A stretch of DNA of 64,000 nt from Trileptium ribeirensis (lineage: Eukaryota; Nematoda; Enoplea; Enoplida; Thoracostomopsidae), in NCBI GenBank assembly GCA_030248225.1, contig JASANE010016117.1:62001-126000 (forward strand), read 5' to 3'. Below, piece after piece: positions 49,901 to 59,059 of the stretch. Under the pieces are notes generated by a model. That model did not search any database and was not told where the DNA came from. It saw nothing but the letters and a program-made list of their open reading frames with translations. The translations under genes and the position numbers were made by a program. How positions within the stretch are numbered: the first letter of the stretch is position 1; each line of letters starts with the position of its first letter.

Positions 49901-52900
49901 TTCAGCATCCATTCGACGTATTTGGCTAGTTTTTTTCTATTGGGCGCGTTTAAAGCTACGCCTCTTCAATTGCATTATTGTGCATATATCTCCGCCTATT
50001 TTTGGAGCAGGGGTCAAACTACGCTATATTGCAGTCTAATAATGAGCTGTTTTTGATATTTGCATTTGTGGCTATAAATGTACCGATTTAGTTCGAATTT
50101 TCACATCCAATGTGCCCTTAAGTTTATTGCCTGTTGAAGCAGTATCGCTGATATATACGTCAAGAAAAACACCCGACAAGTTAAGATTGTAGTGCCAAAT
50201 GGAAGCAAAATTTGGTTGAGTCTCTTCGGTGATAAGTCTCAGGCCTTAACTAATAGCAGTAGATGTAAAGTTTAATATATCATACGAATTACACTGCCGA
50301 ACTGAATAGTATCCCCAAATGGTTCACGAACTAAGGAGCTACGTTTATGTATGTAAAATTCTAAGCCTTGGCATAAGCGTTAGTTATGAATTCATCCTGA
50401 TTATGATACCATTTCACTGAGCTCGTCAATTCTGCCCGAATTCTATAGAAAAGATATATCGTGAAAAAAATTTCTGACAATTTTCGGGTAAGCAAAAAAT
50501 CTCAAAAAAGTCAAATATGATTCTAGTGAGGTTTTAATCGAGTCGACTAGCAAAGTTAAACAGCAATAAGATTATCGGGGTTTCGTCAAGATTACCATTT
50601 TGGGCATATAGCCTAAAGGGTCCATTTTGTTATAACAGAATTTAACTTGTTAAAAAATTGATAATAGTGTTCACAGACTTAATCATTATTAGGGGCCCAA
50701 GTAACCCTGACGGTCGTTACGTGATAACGATAGAAAAACCCGCAACTTAGAGCGGGAGACTTAGGCATAGCTTACTGTGTGTCTCATAATATAATTATAA
50801 GGACCTTAGCTTTGTCTTAATATATCGAGAACGGCATGACCTGCATCATATTTATGCCCTTCAGGCTTACTTTGGCCACGTTAGGCATATATATGATGCA
50901 GCGTGTCATTATCAACACCCTTCTACAGTTTCATTGCCGCTAGCATAAAATTATTGAAGTATCCAAATAAATTTAAATTTATGCTACCAATCCAATCAGC
51001 CCTTTGTATAGTTTGCTCTACAAAGTGATCCTAAGATTGACTCAGATACCAACACAGGTTTGTGAGATACAATATCATTTTTAGGGCGCGGGGGCCCGAC
51101 CAGTGCCATTTGGCCCGTTTTGGGGGAGTATTACAGTCGGACATAATTATAGATTTCAAGCTTTTAAATGAGCTATGGGCCCAGCCAACTTTGAGTTTGT
51201 CGTGTAACCGTAAAAATCCAAGAACGGACATCGTCAAACTGCACTACTAATGAGGCTAGTACCAATTCTTCGCTTCGCTCGTTTCACTCACTACACTCAG
51301 TAATGTATCATGTCTTAGCTGCTGATCAATTTTATAGGCATCTGACGGAATTTGTCGGTCTTGACCTCGAGATGTCGTTCAAATTTCACTATCACGAAGT
51401 TGCGAAAACGATCGGAGAGTTGTTTATCGATATATTTAAAGGTTGTTGATTTCAATATTATCTTTATGACTTCTGTCCGAGCCGTGAATCAGCTTAACAC
51501 AAACGTACTTCGCGTCCCTTTGCTTCCGCCCAAATGAGCAAAGGTATGACGGCTTTTGAATAACAAATGTTTTCTCGTCTCATTCGTTCGTTGAATTGGA
51601 CTATATTGAGCTATTGTGTGAGTAAACTTTTATTTGATGACCGTTGCATTCGCAGTTGTGGAACCTGGAGCCAATATGGATATTGAGCTATATGAATTGT
51701 GTGAGTAAACTTTTATTTGATGACCGTTTCATTCGCAGTTGTGGAACCTGGAGCCAATATGGATATTGAGCTATATGAATTGTGTGAGTAAACTTTGATT
51801 TGATGACCGTTTCATTCACATTTGTGGAACCTGGAGCCAATATGGATATTGAGCTATATGAATTGTGTGAGTAAACTTTTATTTGATGACCGTTTCATTC
51901 GCAGTTGTTGTCGAACCTGAAGCCAATATGGATATTGAGCTATACGAATTGTGTGAGAAGCTTTTATTTGATGACCGTTTCATTCGCAGTTGTGGAACCT
52001 GGAGCCAATATGGATATTGAGCTATATGAATTGTGTGAGTAAACTTTTATTTGATGACCGTTTCATTCGCAGTTGTGGAACCTGGAGCCAATATGGATAT
52101 TGAGCTATATGAATTGTGTGAGTAAACTTTTATTTGATGACCGTTTCATTCGCAGTTGTGGAACCTGGAGCCAATATGGATATTGAGCTATATGAATTGT
52201 GTGAGTAAACTTTTATTTGATGACCGTTTCATTCGCAGTTGTGGAACCTGGAGCCAATATGGATATTGAGCTACAGTACTCGCCAAAAATGACCGTCGCA
52301 TTTCGAGCGAGCGAGTTCGAGCGAGTCGCGAGCGAGTCTCGAGCGAGTGGCTCGCTCGAGATTTCGCAACTATTTAAATTAATAGAAAATTCTATTTTTA
52401 GAACAAATTTATTTCGAGCGAGTCGCGAGCGAGTCTCGAGCGAGTCGCGAGCGAGTGTCGAGCGAGCGACAGTCATTTTTGGCGGGTACTGTATATGAAT
52501 TGTGTGTGTAAACTTTTATTTGATGACCGTTTCATTCGCAGTTGTCGAACCTGGAGCCAATATGGATATTGAGCTATATGAATTGTGTGTGTAAACTTTT
52601 ATTTGATGACCGTTTCATTCGCAGTTGTCGAACCTGGAGCCAATATGGATATTGAGCTATATGAATTGTGTGAGTAAACTTTTATTTGATCACCGTTTCA
52701 TTCGCAGTTGTCGTACCTGGAGCCAATATGGAGCCTAAATCATTTTTAAAATTTCTGTGACATTTCTCGGGAAGCGTATAAAGAGAGCAATTCTGAGCAG
52801 TTTTGACAATATTGTTGGATTGGTTTTTCATGACATATCCAAACGGACGGAACAGCATTGCTTACTGCTGTCGTAATCTCATAATTAATAGACATATTAA

Positions 52901-55217
52901 TACATGATTGATAATGCATTGCGGTTTTTACAAATTTCTGATTCAACCAAACTGTCATTATTTAACGGTGATTAGTCTGCAGCGCCGGCAACAAGAAATG
53001 CTTCAGATGATTGATTCAAGATATAGGCTGCAATATAGCGGTTTGTATTTGGCACACGGTATTGCCTGAAAGCAGAAAATTTGCTCATAATAGGCTTCCA
53101 CATTCGCTGAAAACTTGGGCTCGAAATCTAAAATTTTTCACAATTTAAATATTGTTCAGAGCGAAAAACGCTAAACTTGTTAATAAAACGTGCAGAAACC
53201 CCAAGAACGTTCAAAAACGTCCCTTTTTCTGGCTAGTCCAAAGTGGGTGACGGAGGTGGGGCCTGGCAATTTCGGCTGCCCCCCGGTAAAACGGAGGTAC
53301 CCCCGGCTATAATTTCCGAAGTTTGGACTAGCCAGTTTTTGAGGTTAATACCAAATTTTCGACCAATTTCCAGCTGAAATTAATTAAATTTTTAACTTCA
53401 AAGAGGAATTTTTGTAAGAAATTTTTTTGCCGGTTTATAATGTCAAATATTGATGTTTTTTACCAGGCTGAGGCCATAAATTTTGCCATGGATAGCCAAA
53501 ATTTTGCCAGGGGTTCCCAACCGGGGGCACCCGTTTTTGCAAGGCGCATCGAAAAATACCACTGCCCCACTCCCAGCTTGGAAAAGCCAGCTTAAATTGC
53601 AAAATAGGGGTGCTCTCGATCCGTTTTTGTCGGGCTACATGCTAGATGCGCTGATGGTAGAATATTCAAGGTGAGAACATCAGAACGTCGAATGCAAATT
53701 TGTTACAATTGTTACAATACAACATGTTACAATACAACAATTTTGTGTTTATTATCTACAAAACGAACCGGTGAACCGGACAGTTTGTAGGCATTGGTTC
53801 CATAGTGAAACCGACTGTGCGGCGTTGTTCAATTTGGGGCTCACAGTACGGTGATTTGTCGTGCTTTGAATATTTTTATGTAACGACCAACAACAATTAT
53901 AGTTCCAGTTGCAATCACTGTCCATTGCCAAACGCTTGAATGCGGTTCTTCGGCCATGCGTAGATTATTATAGTATTGTTTTGACGAATATTACTAGAAT
54001 TTAAGAACATTATTACTAGTGATGGTAAGGATACCCGGCGGATAAGATTTGATATCCGGATATTATGAGCGACTTAGGGATATCCAGATAATCCTTCTAT
54101 ACTGCCATTGCATCCGGTGTCCGCTTGTTAAATTTCGCTATTAGAAAAGCCCCAAACCCTTGATTAGAGAATGCCTAGGGAATATACTTTTTACTGCTAT
54201 TATTTACCTTTGTATAAAGATTTTGCCGTCGGATCTATATATTGGGATCTTGGGAAATCAAAACCAAAACATACTTCCATTTTCCGAACTGTTTCAGTTG
54301 TGTTTTCATGTTTTCACTGTAAACCAATTTATGTTTCGGCAGTCAAAATACATTTACATACACGCAGATCTAGACTAGTGAATGATACGGTTTAAATTTT
54401 TTTCATACGATTTTTTAATGTGTGAATCCAAATAACTAATCGAAATTTCGCTAGTTACAGACTTACGATCTTATAAGAGACGCTTTTCTGTCAGGTTTTT
54501 TATTTTGAGCTGGTTTTGGGCTATTTATGAATTTCAAGTTTGCCATCGCAGCTTATTAAAACGGATCGATCGAAGCGTGAAAAGCGATCCAGTGAAGCTA
54601 TTTGGCAAAATCGTGGAAATTTTTGGCTGTCCGTGCAACTCGCAACTCATTTTCGGGTAATCGGATTTCGACAACATTTTTATTCGGTCGGAAAATTAAT
54701 GATGGTGTCCTTTAGTTGAACTCTAAGAGCTCCAACCCTATCATCCAGGTGAACATGAAAAAAACTGGTTTTTATGGTTATTTGCGAAATCGTGACACAG
54801 GTTTCCAGAAACTAAAGCCCGGAATCAGCTTGCCGAAATGTGCAACAGCTTTGCTCAACATGCATTTTTATGGGACTAGCTCTGTACGCTTTAGCGTCGA
54901 CGAATTCTATTTCCATAATGTAGTCTGTATTCATTTGCCTGGTTATGTTCTGCTTCTAAATCATAAAGCGTTAAATATAAAATGAAATAGTGGCCACTAT
55001 AAATTAAAAACCGTTCTCAAAAATATATTTAATCTTCGACAAACTGCTCTCAATTAAAATTATTTATCATTTTTCAGGATTGGAGAATGAATTTGAGCAA
55101 GAAATTGAAACCGTTGGGCGGCAATATCCAGCGCGACGCTTTGAATACGTTGAGCCAGCACTGGTTCTTGAGTATCCGGAAGCGGTCGAAATGCTACGAG
55201 CGGCTGGAGTCGAACAG
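37783..55217 (+). CDS. DARS1: Cytosolic aspartyl-tRNA synthetase (AspRS), gene span, 3' end missing
   Basis: Eight exons (37783-37932, 38674-38868, 41310-41397, 42730-42887, 43299-43557, 46664-46829, 51338-51441, 55078-55217) join to exactly 1260 nt, 420 codons without a stop. The enzyme charges tRNA-Asp with aspartate using ATP. Visible in order are a Lys/Ala-rich N-terminal extension (residues ~28-50), the YGTYSMIQS segment, an OB-fold anticodon-binding domain ([18 protein letters not shown]), motif 1 ([10 protein letters not shown]), the QSPQLYKQM substrate loop and motif 2 ([15 protein letters not shown], split over exons 6 and 7). Motif 3 (GGIGLERV) and about 80-100 residues are absent up to position 64000. 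Animal AspRS is about 500 residues. The eukaryote-type extension and close match over all exons point to the cytosolic enzyme rather than the mitochondrial one. Introns range from 0.4 to 4.5 kb. Confidence 0.93.
38674..38868 (+). CDS. DARS1: AspRS exon 2
   Basis: The acceptor is TACAACTAG and the donor GTATCG. It encodes 65 residues including [20 protein letters not shown] and LDPIIDGQT. The Y-G-x-x-S-M-I-Q-S motif is characteristic of eukaryotic AspRS before the OB-fold. Phase 0 at both ends. Confidence 0.9.
39120..39608 (-). mobile_element. Family D element with ~45 bp terminal inverted repeats
   Basis: A 489 bp element lies in AspRS intron 2. Its left end ATGCGCGAGTAAACTTAAAA is matched by the inverted right end (ATGCGTGAGTAAACTTAAGG), and similarity continues to about 45 bp (CAACCA.CCTATT.TGT). 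Internal TGTTCGCGAACA-type palindromes recur. No transposase; no clear target duplication was found (flanks are AT-rich). Truncated relatives are at 36770-37240 and 5180-5600. Confidence 0.75.
39960..40030. repeat. GTATCA microsatellite
   Basis: Runs of AGTATC, ATCA and TATCGATCAG recur in AspRS intron 2. Simple-sequence origin. Confidence 0.75.
40411..40700. repeat. Repeat pair ending in TATATATATAAGAT
   Basis: An identical 26 bp segment ending TATATATATAAGAT occurs at 40411-40436 and 40674-40699. The sequence between them contains two diverged versions of a segment with CAAATTT, then CAATC.GAC, then .TAGTTT. It ends in ACACACAGACACAC before the second tail. This looks like the 3' region of a short retroposed or Helitron-like element common in invertebrates; the class is uncertain. 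Confidence 0.5.
41310..41397 (+). CDS. DARS1: AspRS exon 3 (OB-fold strand region)
   Basis: The acceptor is TTGGTTTCAG and the donor GTACGC. It encodes [20 protein letters not shown] and VRQQHFTVQ, the first strands of the anticodon-binding OB-fold. It ends after one base of a Gly codon. A 62-codon frame over the same bases in another phase (41231-41419) is a shadow. Confidence 0.92.
41958..42115. repeat. Minisatellite, five copies of a 31 bp unit
   Basis: GGGACAC occurs at 41958, 41989, 42020, 42051 and 42082, each followed by AAAAAGGAGGGGGCACACTA or a close variant. It lies in AspRS intron 3. Confidence 0.95.
42730..42887 (+). CDS. DARS1: AspRS exon 4
   Basis: The acceptor is TATTTTAG and the donor GTTAGT. 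It encodes [20 protein letters not shown], then [19 protein letters not shown] and [14 protein letters not shown]. The SI.D.EG.V segment closes the OB-fold domain. Phase 1 in, phase 0 out. The minus-strand frame 42677-42868 is a shadow. Confidence 0.92.
43299..43557 (+). CDS. DARS1: AspRS exon 5 (hinge and motif 1)
   Basis: The acceptor is ACTTTCAG and the donor GTTAGT at 43558. It encodes [20 protein letters not shown], the [20 protein letters not shown] region and motif 1 ([16 protein letters not shown]) with the invariant Pro used in dimer formation. The likely start of the exon is set by the acceptor, not by the GTG at 43305. Confidence 0.94.
43558..46663. other. AspRS intron 5
   Basis: The 3.1 kb intron holds a CTGG-II-like fragment at about 44259-44330 (AGTGCCCTTGGCAAAAATGA) and a family B fragment at about 45120-45250 (ACTATTTTTGATGCCATGTA, CTAAACCCAATGAAAACG). 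Remaining sequence was not recognised. Confidence 0.6.
46664..46829 (+). CDS. DARS1: AspRS exon 6 (aspartate/ATP site, start of motif 2)
   Basis: The acceptor is TTTATTTCAG and the donor GTAAAT at 46830. It encodes [40 protein letters not shown] and [22 protein letters not shown] binds aspartate; FRAED is the beginning of motif 2 with the ATP-binding Arg. The final Arg codon is split. Confidence 0.95.
46963..47220 (+). repeat. Dispersed repeat family B, short internally deleted copy
   Basis: Left end ACTAGTATCTCGCAACCAAC, then TTCATTTTTAAGTTATTTTG, then a jump to the right-end region (GAATGACAGCGACAGACAAA, TCCGCTCGCTTAGCTCTCTT). This is about 260 bp against 1.1-1.8 kb for other copies, as expected of a deletion derivative. 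It lies in AspRS intron 6. Confidence 0.65.
47612..48690 (+). repeat. Repeat family C block, two-unit version
   Basis: It has the same leader, ~350 bp units (starting near 47880 and 48233) and CGACGTATGCTATCG tail as 12083-13850, but with two units instead of four. The short frames (47889-48110, 48270-48476) arise from the repeated units. It lies in AspRS intron 6. Confidence 0.7.
48830..49330 (+). repeat. Tandem repeat family E, three units
   Basis: Units near 48849, 49013 and 49177 share a CACCCATATA(C/G) segment, CCGTTTTCATGTATTTTGGG and a GCGTAAA segment with the array at 10531-11430. It lies about 140 bp after the family C block, whereas at the other locus family E precedes family C. 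Confidence 0.6.
49583..49822. mobile_element. TA-flanked MITE, 240 bp copy
   Basis: The ends CAGTACTCGCCAAAAATGAC and GTCATTTTTGGCGGGTACTG are flanked by TA (49581-49582, 49823-49824). It is identical in design to 18485-18713 with one extra 11-mer. It lies in AspRS intron 6. Confidence 0.9.
50690..50880 (+). repeat. R1 repeat, diverged copy
   Basis: It begins TTAGGGGCCCAAGTAACCCT. It contains CAACTTAGAGCGGGAGA, AAGGACCTTAG and TATCGAGAACGGCATGAC in the same order as the units at the window start. It lies in AspRS intron 6. Confidence 0.5.
51338..51441 (+). CDS. DARS1: AspRS exon 7 (end of motif 2)
   Basis: The acceptor is AATTTTATAG and the donor GTTGTT at 51442. It encodes [20 protein letters not shown], then [20 protein letters not shown] completes motif 2, and GLDLEM matches the family pattern G.D.EM. 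It ends after one base of a Gly codon. The ATG-containing frame 51352-51537 is a shadow. Confidence 0.95.
51603..52735. repeat. Minisatellite, 11 copies of an 83 bp exon/intron-like unit
   Basis: GAGCCAATATGG (one copy AAGCCA) recurs at 51668, 51751, 51834, 51920, 52002, 52085, 52168, 52251, 52554, 52637 and 52720; spacing is 83 (82 and 86 around one variant, 303 across a MITE). Each unit reads TTCATTCGCAG, then 45 nt, then GTGAGTAAAC, so it looks like a 45 nt exon and a 38 nt intron. The exon-like part encodes [14 protein letters not shown] in one frame. It lies in AspRS intron 7. Ten of 11 copies keep the CAG acceptor. Confidence 0.93.
52274..52491. mobile_element. TA-flanked MITE, 218 bp copy inside the minisatellite
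   Basis: The ends are CAGTACTCGCC and GGCGGGTACTG, with TA at 52272-52273 and 52492-52493. The other array units read GAGCTATATGAA at this site; here it is GAGCTA, element, TATATGAA. The extra length over one repeat period is exactly 220 bases (218 plus 2). This proves the element boundaries and the 2 bp duplication. Confidence 0.97.
53091..53590. mobile_element. CTGG family II relative carrying a nested MITE
   Basis: The left part AGGCTTCCACATTCGCTGAA resembles the start of 10659-11038. The right part (AAAATTTTGCCAGGGG, ACCCGTTTTTGC, CGAAAAATACCA, TTGGAAAAGCCAG) resembles its second half. The CTGG-III MITE at 53229-53335 sits inside. No clear target duplication remains. Confidence 0.5.
53229..53335. 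mobile_element. MITE, CTGG family III, 107 bp
   Basis: Perfect 14 bp terminal inverted repeats CTGGCTAGTCCAAA, flanked by TTTTT on both sides (53224-53228, 53336-53340). The interior is G/C-rich and unrelated to families I and II. It lies in AspRS intron 7. Confidence 0.85.
54700..54960 (-). repeat. Dispersed repeat family B fragment
   Basis: TTTAGTTGAACTCTAAGAGC, then CCCTATCATCCAGGTGAACA and a GTGACACAGG segment match parts of the inverted copy at 21000-22270. The 89-codon frame 54716-54985 lies within the repeat and is not called as a gene. It is located in AspRS intron 7, ending about 120 bp before exon 8. Confidence 0.5.
55078..55217 (+). CDS. DARS1: AspRS exon 8 (last exon found)
   Basis: The acceptor is CATTTTTCAG and the donor GTAAGG at 55218. 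It encodes [40 protein letters not shown] and AAGVEQ, matching the family pattern L.YPEA..ML...G. Phase 0 at its end. The next exon should begin like G(D/E).EDLST.NE.LLG, and no such segment was found downstream. Confidence 0.94.
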
Positions 55218-55390
55218 GTAAGGCGGAAACAGTTGTGTGCCTCCCTGTTGGTGCAGCACCGATGTGTAATAATGGATAATACAATCCTAAATGTATCCAT
55301 CTGTCTTGAAACCATACCCTTGCTCATGCTACGATATTTTTAAGCCTTGTGAACTATCACATTACTGGCTTCTCGAAACTACGAAAATTA

Positions 55391-55471
55391 CAGTACACGT
55401 CAAAAAATCACTGTCACTTCCTCGAGATTCGCTGGCTTGAAATGCTACGGTCATTTTTCTAGCGCGTCCTG
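55391..55471. mobile_element. Relic of the TA-flanked MITE
   Basis: The ends CAGTACACGTCAAAAAATCA and GGTCATTTTTCTAGCGCGTC (then CTG) resemble those of the three intact copies. TA lies on both sides (55389-55390, 55472-55473). At 81 bp it has lost the GCGAGCGAGTC subterminal blocks or belongs to an older subfamily. Confidence 0.65.
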
Positions 55472-55479
55472 TATACCGA

Positions 55480-58410
55480 GGGTATTATCAACAGTTACCG
55501 CAGTTCCGACTGTGGAAGTTGGAAATACGTTCGCAGGGGAAATTTTGGCGATTTTGCCAAAATAGGGACATTCGCATAATCTTAGCTAAACCGAGAAAAT
55601 TTCGCAATTTTTCGACGCATGGGCGTGGGGAGTTGGGCAATATTAACCGGGTGGAACCTGAGGAGAAGAAGAAAATTACGCAAGTTGAAAGTTTGTGTAA
55701 TATCGACGTGACGCTGCTGCATTTCGCACTTCCACAAACGTAATGCCCATACGACCCGGCTTTATAATTTATTTAATTTAGCCAGTGGTCCCCACTAGGG
55801 TCCGATAAATCCCTACACGTTCAACGTCGGATTCGCGTGTAATTCCCTATTCTAGGCGTTCAGTGAAAGTTTTAATTTTGAGATAAATGTTCCTTATTAG
55901 TCACACGTGTCGCACTCACACAGTAATATAATTAAATTGAAATCGGCGAGTCACACTAAGGTTTGCTTCTTCGATGCGTGTCTCAAACCTGAACGTGGGT
56001 CGTCGATTGGCGTGACGGATTTCAAACCCCTTTTATCTATCGCTACTAGGATCAACAAAACACATGGACTACTTGGGTTTGATTTAGCATTTATTGATGA
56101 GTCAAAATCGCATATGGACAAGAACATACTGTACGGGCGAATACAATAGGTACAATGTCACTAGTATGGTACGCTATTAGGAGAATGAGTATGGCGACAA
56201 ACGGGCGGGGTAAGTGCGGAGTCATCGCCTTTTTTATGGAACTCTCACAGCTAACTCAAATCACGGCCAAGGCTTTTCTAATGACAGCTCTTACTCATTA
56301 AATGTGGTTCAGGTCAAAAGCAAATACAGGTGAGTACCACGAAGCGTAAAACGGTTGGTTATAGTGAGAGGCGCCATTCAACTAACTACTCGTTTGGTAC
56401 TACGATTGCTATTAGGAGTACTCCGACAAAACAATAGGTTCAGGTAAGTGAAAGGTGATAATTTAACGGGTATATACAAATGGGGCATACGGGACGAAGC
56501 GTACAATGTGAGACTGCGGGTCGTGATCTTGGTCATCTAATCACGGCTATGGTACATAATCATATGTGGATATATTTGTAATTGAGGTAAAGTAGCGATT
56601 GGATTAACATACAACAATTATTACAACAAAAGAGTAATGGTACATATCGATATAACGGTGAGTGTGGGAGATGATCATCGGTACGACTCTTAATTTTCTC
56701 TAGTGCGACAACGGTACGACTGTTCTTTTCCTACTCGCACACATACATAACTGACGGTGGCCATAAGTTTAAAATAAAATTCTCAACCATATACAAAAGT
56801 ACGACTAGTTAAACTCGATGCCAAGTTTCTATAAAACTATACTTCAGGCACGGTAATAAAGATGCGAAATTCGGGTCTTGATCTATACTCGTTTACACGC
56901 TAAATAACTTCAAAAATAAATTTCTGTATCTATCAGCCGGAGCCACAATAGGTTCAGACTAGGCGGGGTACAATATCTCCTCAATGGCTTTATAGGTCCC
57001 GGTGGGGTAAAGTTGGGGCCGAATTCTCTAACTTTTCGGACTTCGCAACTGCAGAATTTGCACTAAAATTGTTACTAAAATTTATTATGTTATGTACATT
57101 AAGTGTACTTTATCAACACTAGAAAAAATAATATTTTATTTTTACTGCCGAATTTGCACAGTTTTGGAAGACGCTGGATCGAGCCGGATCCAGGGAAAGG
57201 TGATAAATCATCAATTTTAAAAGTAACTCGGGGTTCACTTAAGACCTTCGTTCACGCTTGGCTTGGCGGAACAATACTCTATATTCTTACCAAAAAGTAC
57301 GGCAATATCACGAGCGGTAAAGAAAAGAATCCCTAAAATCTAAACCCTGAAGTGCACGTTAGGGCATTTCGCGTCCTAATACGAGACAGTTTGGGTAATG
57401 TTTGGTTTGGGGTAATTCTTATACTTGTTTAGCCTACTGAAGAGTTACAAACGGACTCTTACTAACCTTACGAAAGAGTGGAAGGCGTTGCCTCGGCCTT
57501 CTATTCTCATTGCTCCTATGAGCGTGCAAACGTAGCTCAGTAATCGACGGAAACTCAACGAAAACGTAATGCTCCAAGATTGTGTGCTGGTGGATGGGTT
57601 TACTAACGCCTTCGGTACTTATCGGATCGCTCAAATGGGGACGAACGATCGTGCTCATTTGGTGGTAGATAGATAGATAGATGATTTGGTGGTTATACGG
57701 ATCAACAAACGTATGGGAAAATTCACTGATTCAGCCTATGACCAATTTCTTAAGTTGGTGGATTGAATGTGTGCTCAATCCTTTATCAACGACAATAAAC
57801 GATACGCTTAAACATGCGAGTAGGCCACTACCGAAGTAATGAGTCTTCTTGGCGCATTTCCAACTTCTACTGGTTCGACCGGTCTAACAAACTTGGCTTA
57901 CTTAATTTATTTTCTGTACTAATTTAATATCTTGACTCAATTCCTTATCGTGGAAATTGTTCTAAAGCGATCGGATCATTCATTATTGCTACTACGCAAG
58001 GGCATTCATGTGGGACAAGGGACGAGCTTTGGCGAGTCCCTAATTTACGACGCAATTGTTATTACTGGGTCCGATTAATTGTTCCCAATTAGGTGGCTAT
58101 ACATTATCATTGTACAAATTTCATGGAAACTTCAGGGCATCGGGGAAGGGTTTAAAATTGTATTCATGTACCTACAAATTGGACTAAAACTAGAACTATA
58201 CGTGGCGATGCCTCGTAGGTCATCGGTACTATCCTAAATGTACTAAAGCTTATACTATTTCGACTGGAATACGGCTCTCGAAAAGAGCTCTTTTTGGTGC
58301 TACAATTGAATTAGTATTCCTAGGGTTTCGTACTTGACGAAACGAGTCAGGAAGTGGCGGCCCCGGTTGTCGGGACAACCGTAACAATTTTATTAACTGA
58401 ATTTCACTCG
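55480..58410. other. Stretch with no exon found; repeat style changes here
   Basis: From about 55.9 kb I see none of the families recognised earlier. Loose repetition of AATCACGGC(C/T)A and AGGTTCAG(G/A) is visible, and AGAT x4 occurs at 57667-57682. Open frames, including 57434-57658 (minus), have no recognised product. Confidence 0.4.
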
Positions 58411-58414
58411 GTTA

Positions 58415-58955
58415 ATGCGGCGTTTACGTTATAAGTTGCCCGCCATGTGGAAGTTTTGTCCACGTACAGCCTGCCTAACGCCGTTAACGATATAGTGTAC
58501 AGAACACCCACACTGTATTCTAAGCAATTCTATATAGTGTATCGGACACCGTCAGCATTTATACATGGTGTCATGGACACCATTAACTTCTAGCTAACTT
58601 CGATGAAGGTCTTTTGGAAAGATGTCTTTACTTCTTTTCCGTTGTATGGTGTTTATACGGTTTAACTTCTGTCCGCGCACTTCCTATGCAAAGATTTCAG
58701 CGGAATGGTTTATGGGTTACAATCAGTAGCTTAAATCATTTGAAATTTAACTTAGCTAGTTTTCCCGCCTTTTTTTAAATAAGTATTCAAACATAGGGTG
58801 TCGAAGACACCATAGTGTAATATACATGGTGTCAGCGACACCATGACTTGTGCTGCACTGCATGTCCGTCCGACTACCATGCACCATGGTGTGGTCATGA
58901 CCACACGTGGACAAATCTTCCACATGGCGGGCGTTATATAACGTAAACGCCGCAT
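58415..58955. mobile_element. 541 bp element with 51 bp terminal inverted repeats
   Basis: The arms 58415-58465 and 58905-58955 match at 46 of 51 positions, starting ATGCGGCGTTTACGTTATA and reaching TTGTCCACGT. Inside are several short palindromes of the form GGTGTC-NNN-GACACC (58565-58583, 58797-58811, 58825-58845) and GTGGTCATGACCAC. No transposase frame. Flanks are TTA/AAA-like, and no certain target duplication was found. Confidence 0.8.
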
Positions 58956-59059
58956 AAATCCTTAAATTGCTCTGTTTCCTAATTTTCAACCGAGATTCTT
59001 AGTATAACTCGATAGCGGCTGGGGACCCTATAATTTTCAATATCTCTCTAACTTTCCAT

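Noticed and set aside
55519..55743. Frame after AspRS exon 8 as a candidate next exon
   Set aside because: Its translation shows no similarity to the AspRS C-terminus (no LLG, YDIFMRGEE-like or GGIGLERV-like segments).
57434..57658. 74-codon minus-strand frame in the gene-free region
   Set aside because: Reasonably balanced composition but no recognised motif, splice context or neighbour; not enough to call a gene.
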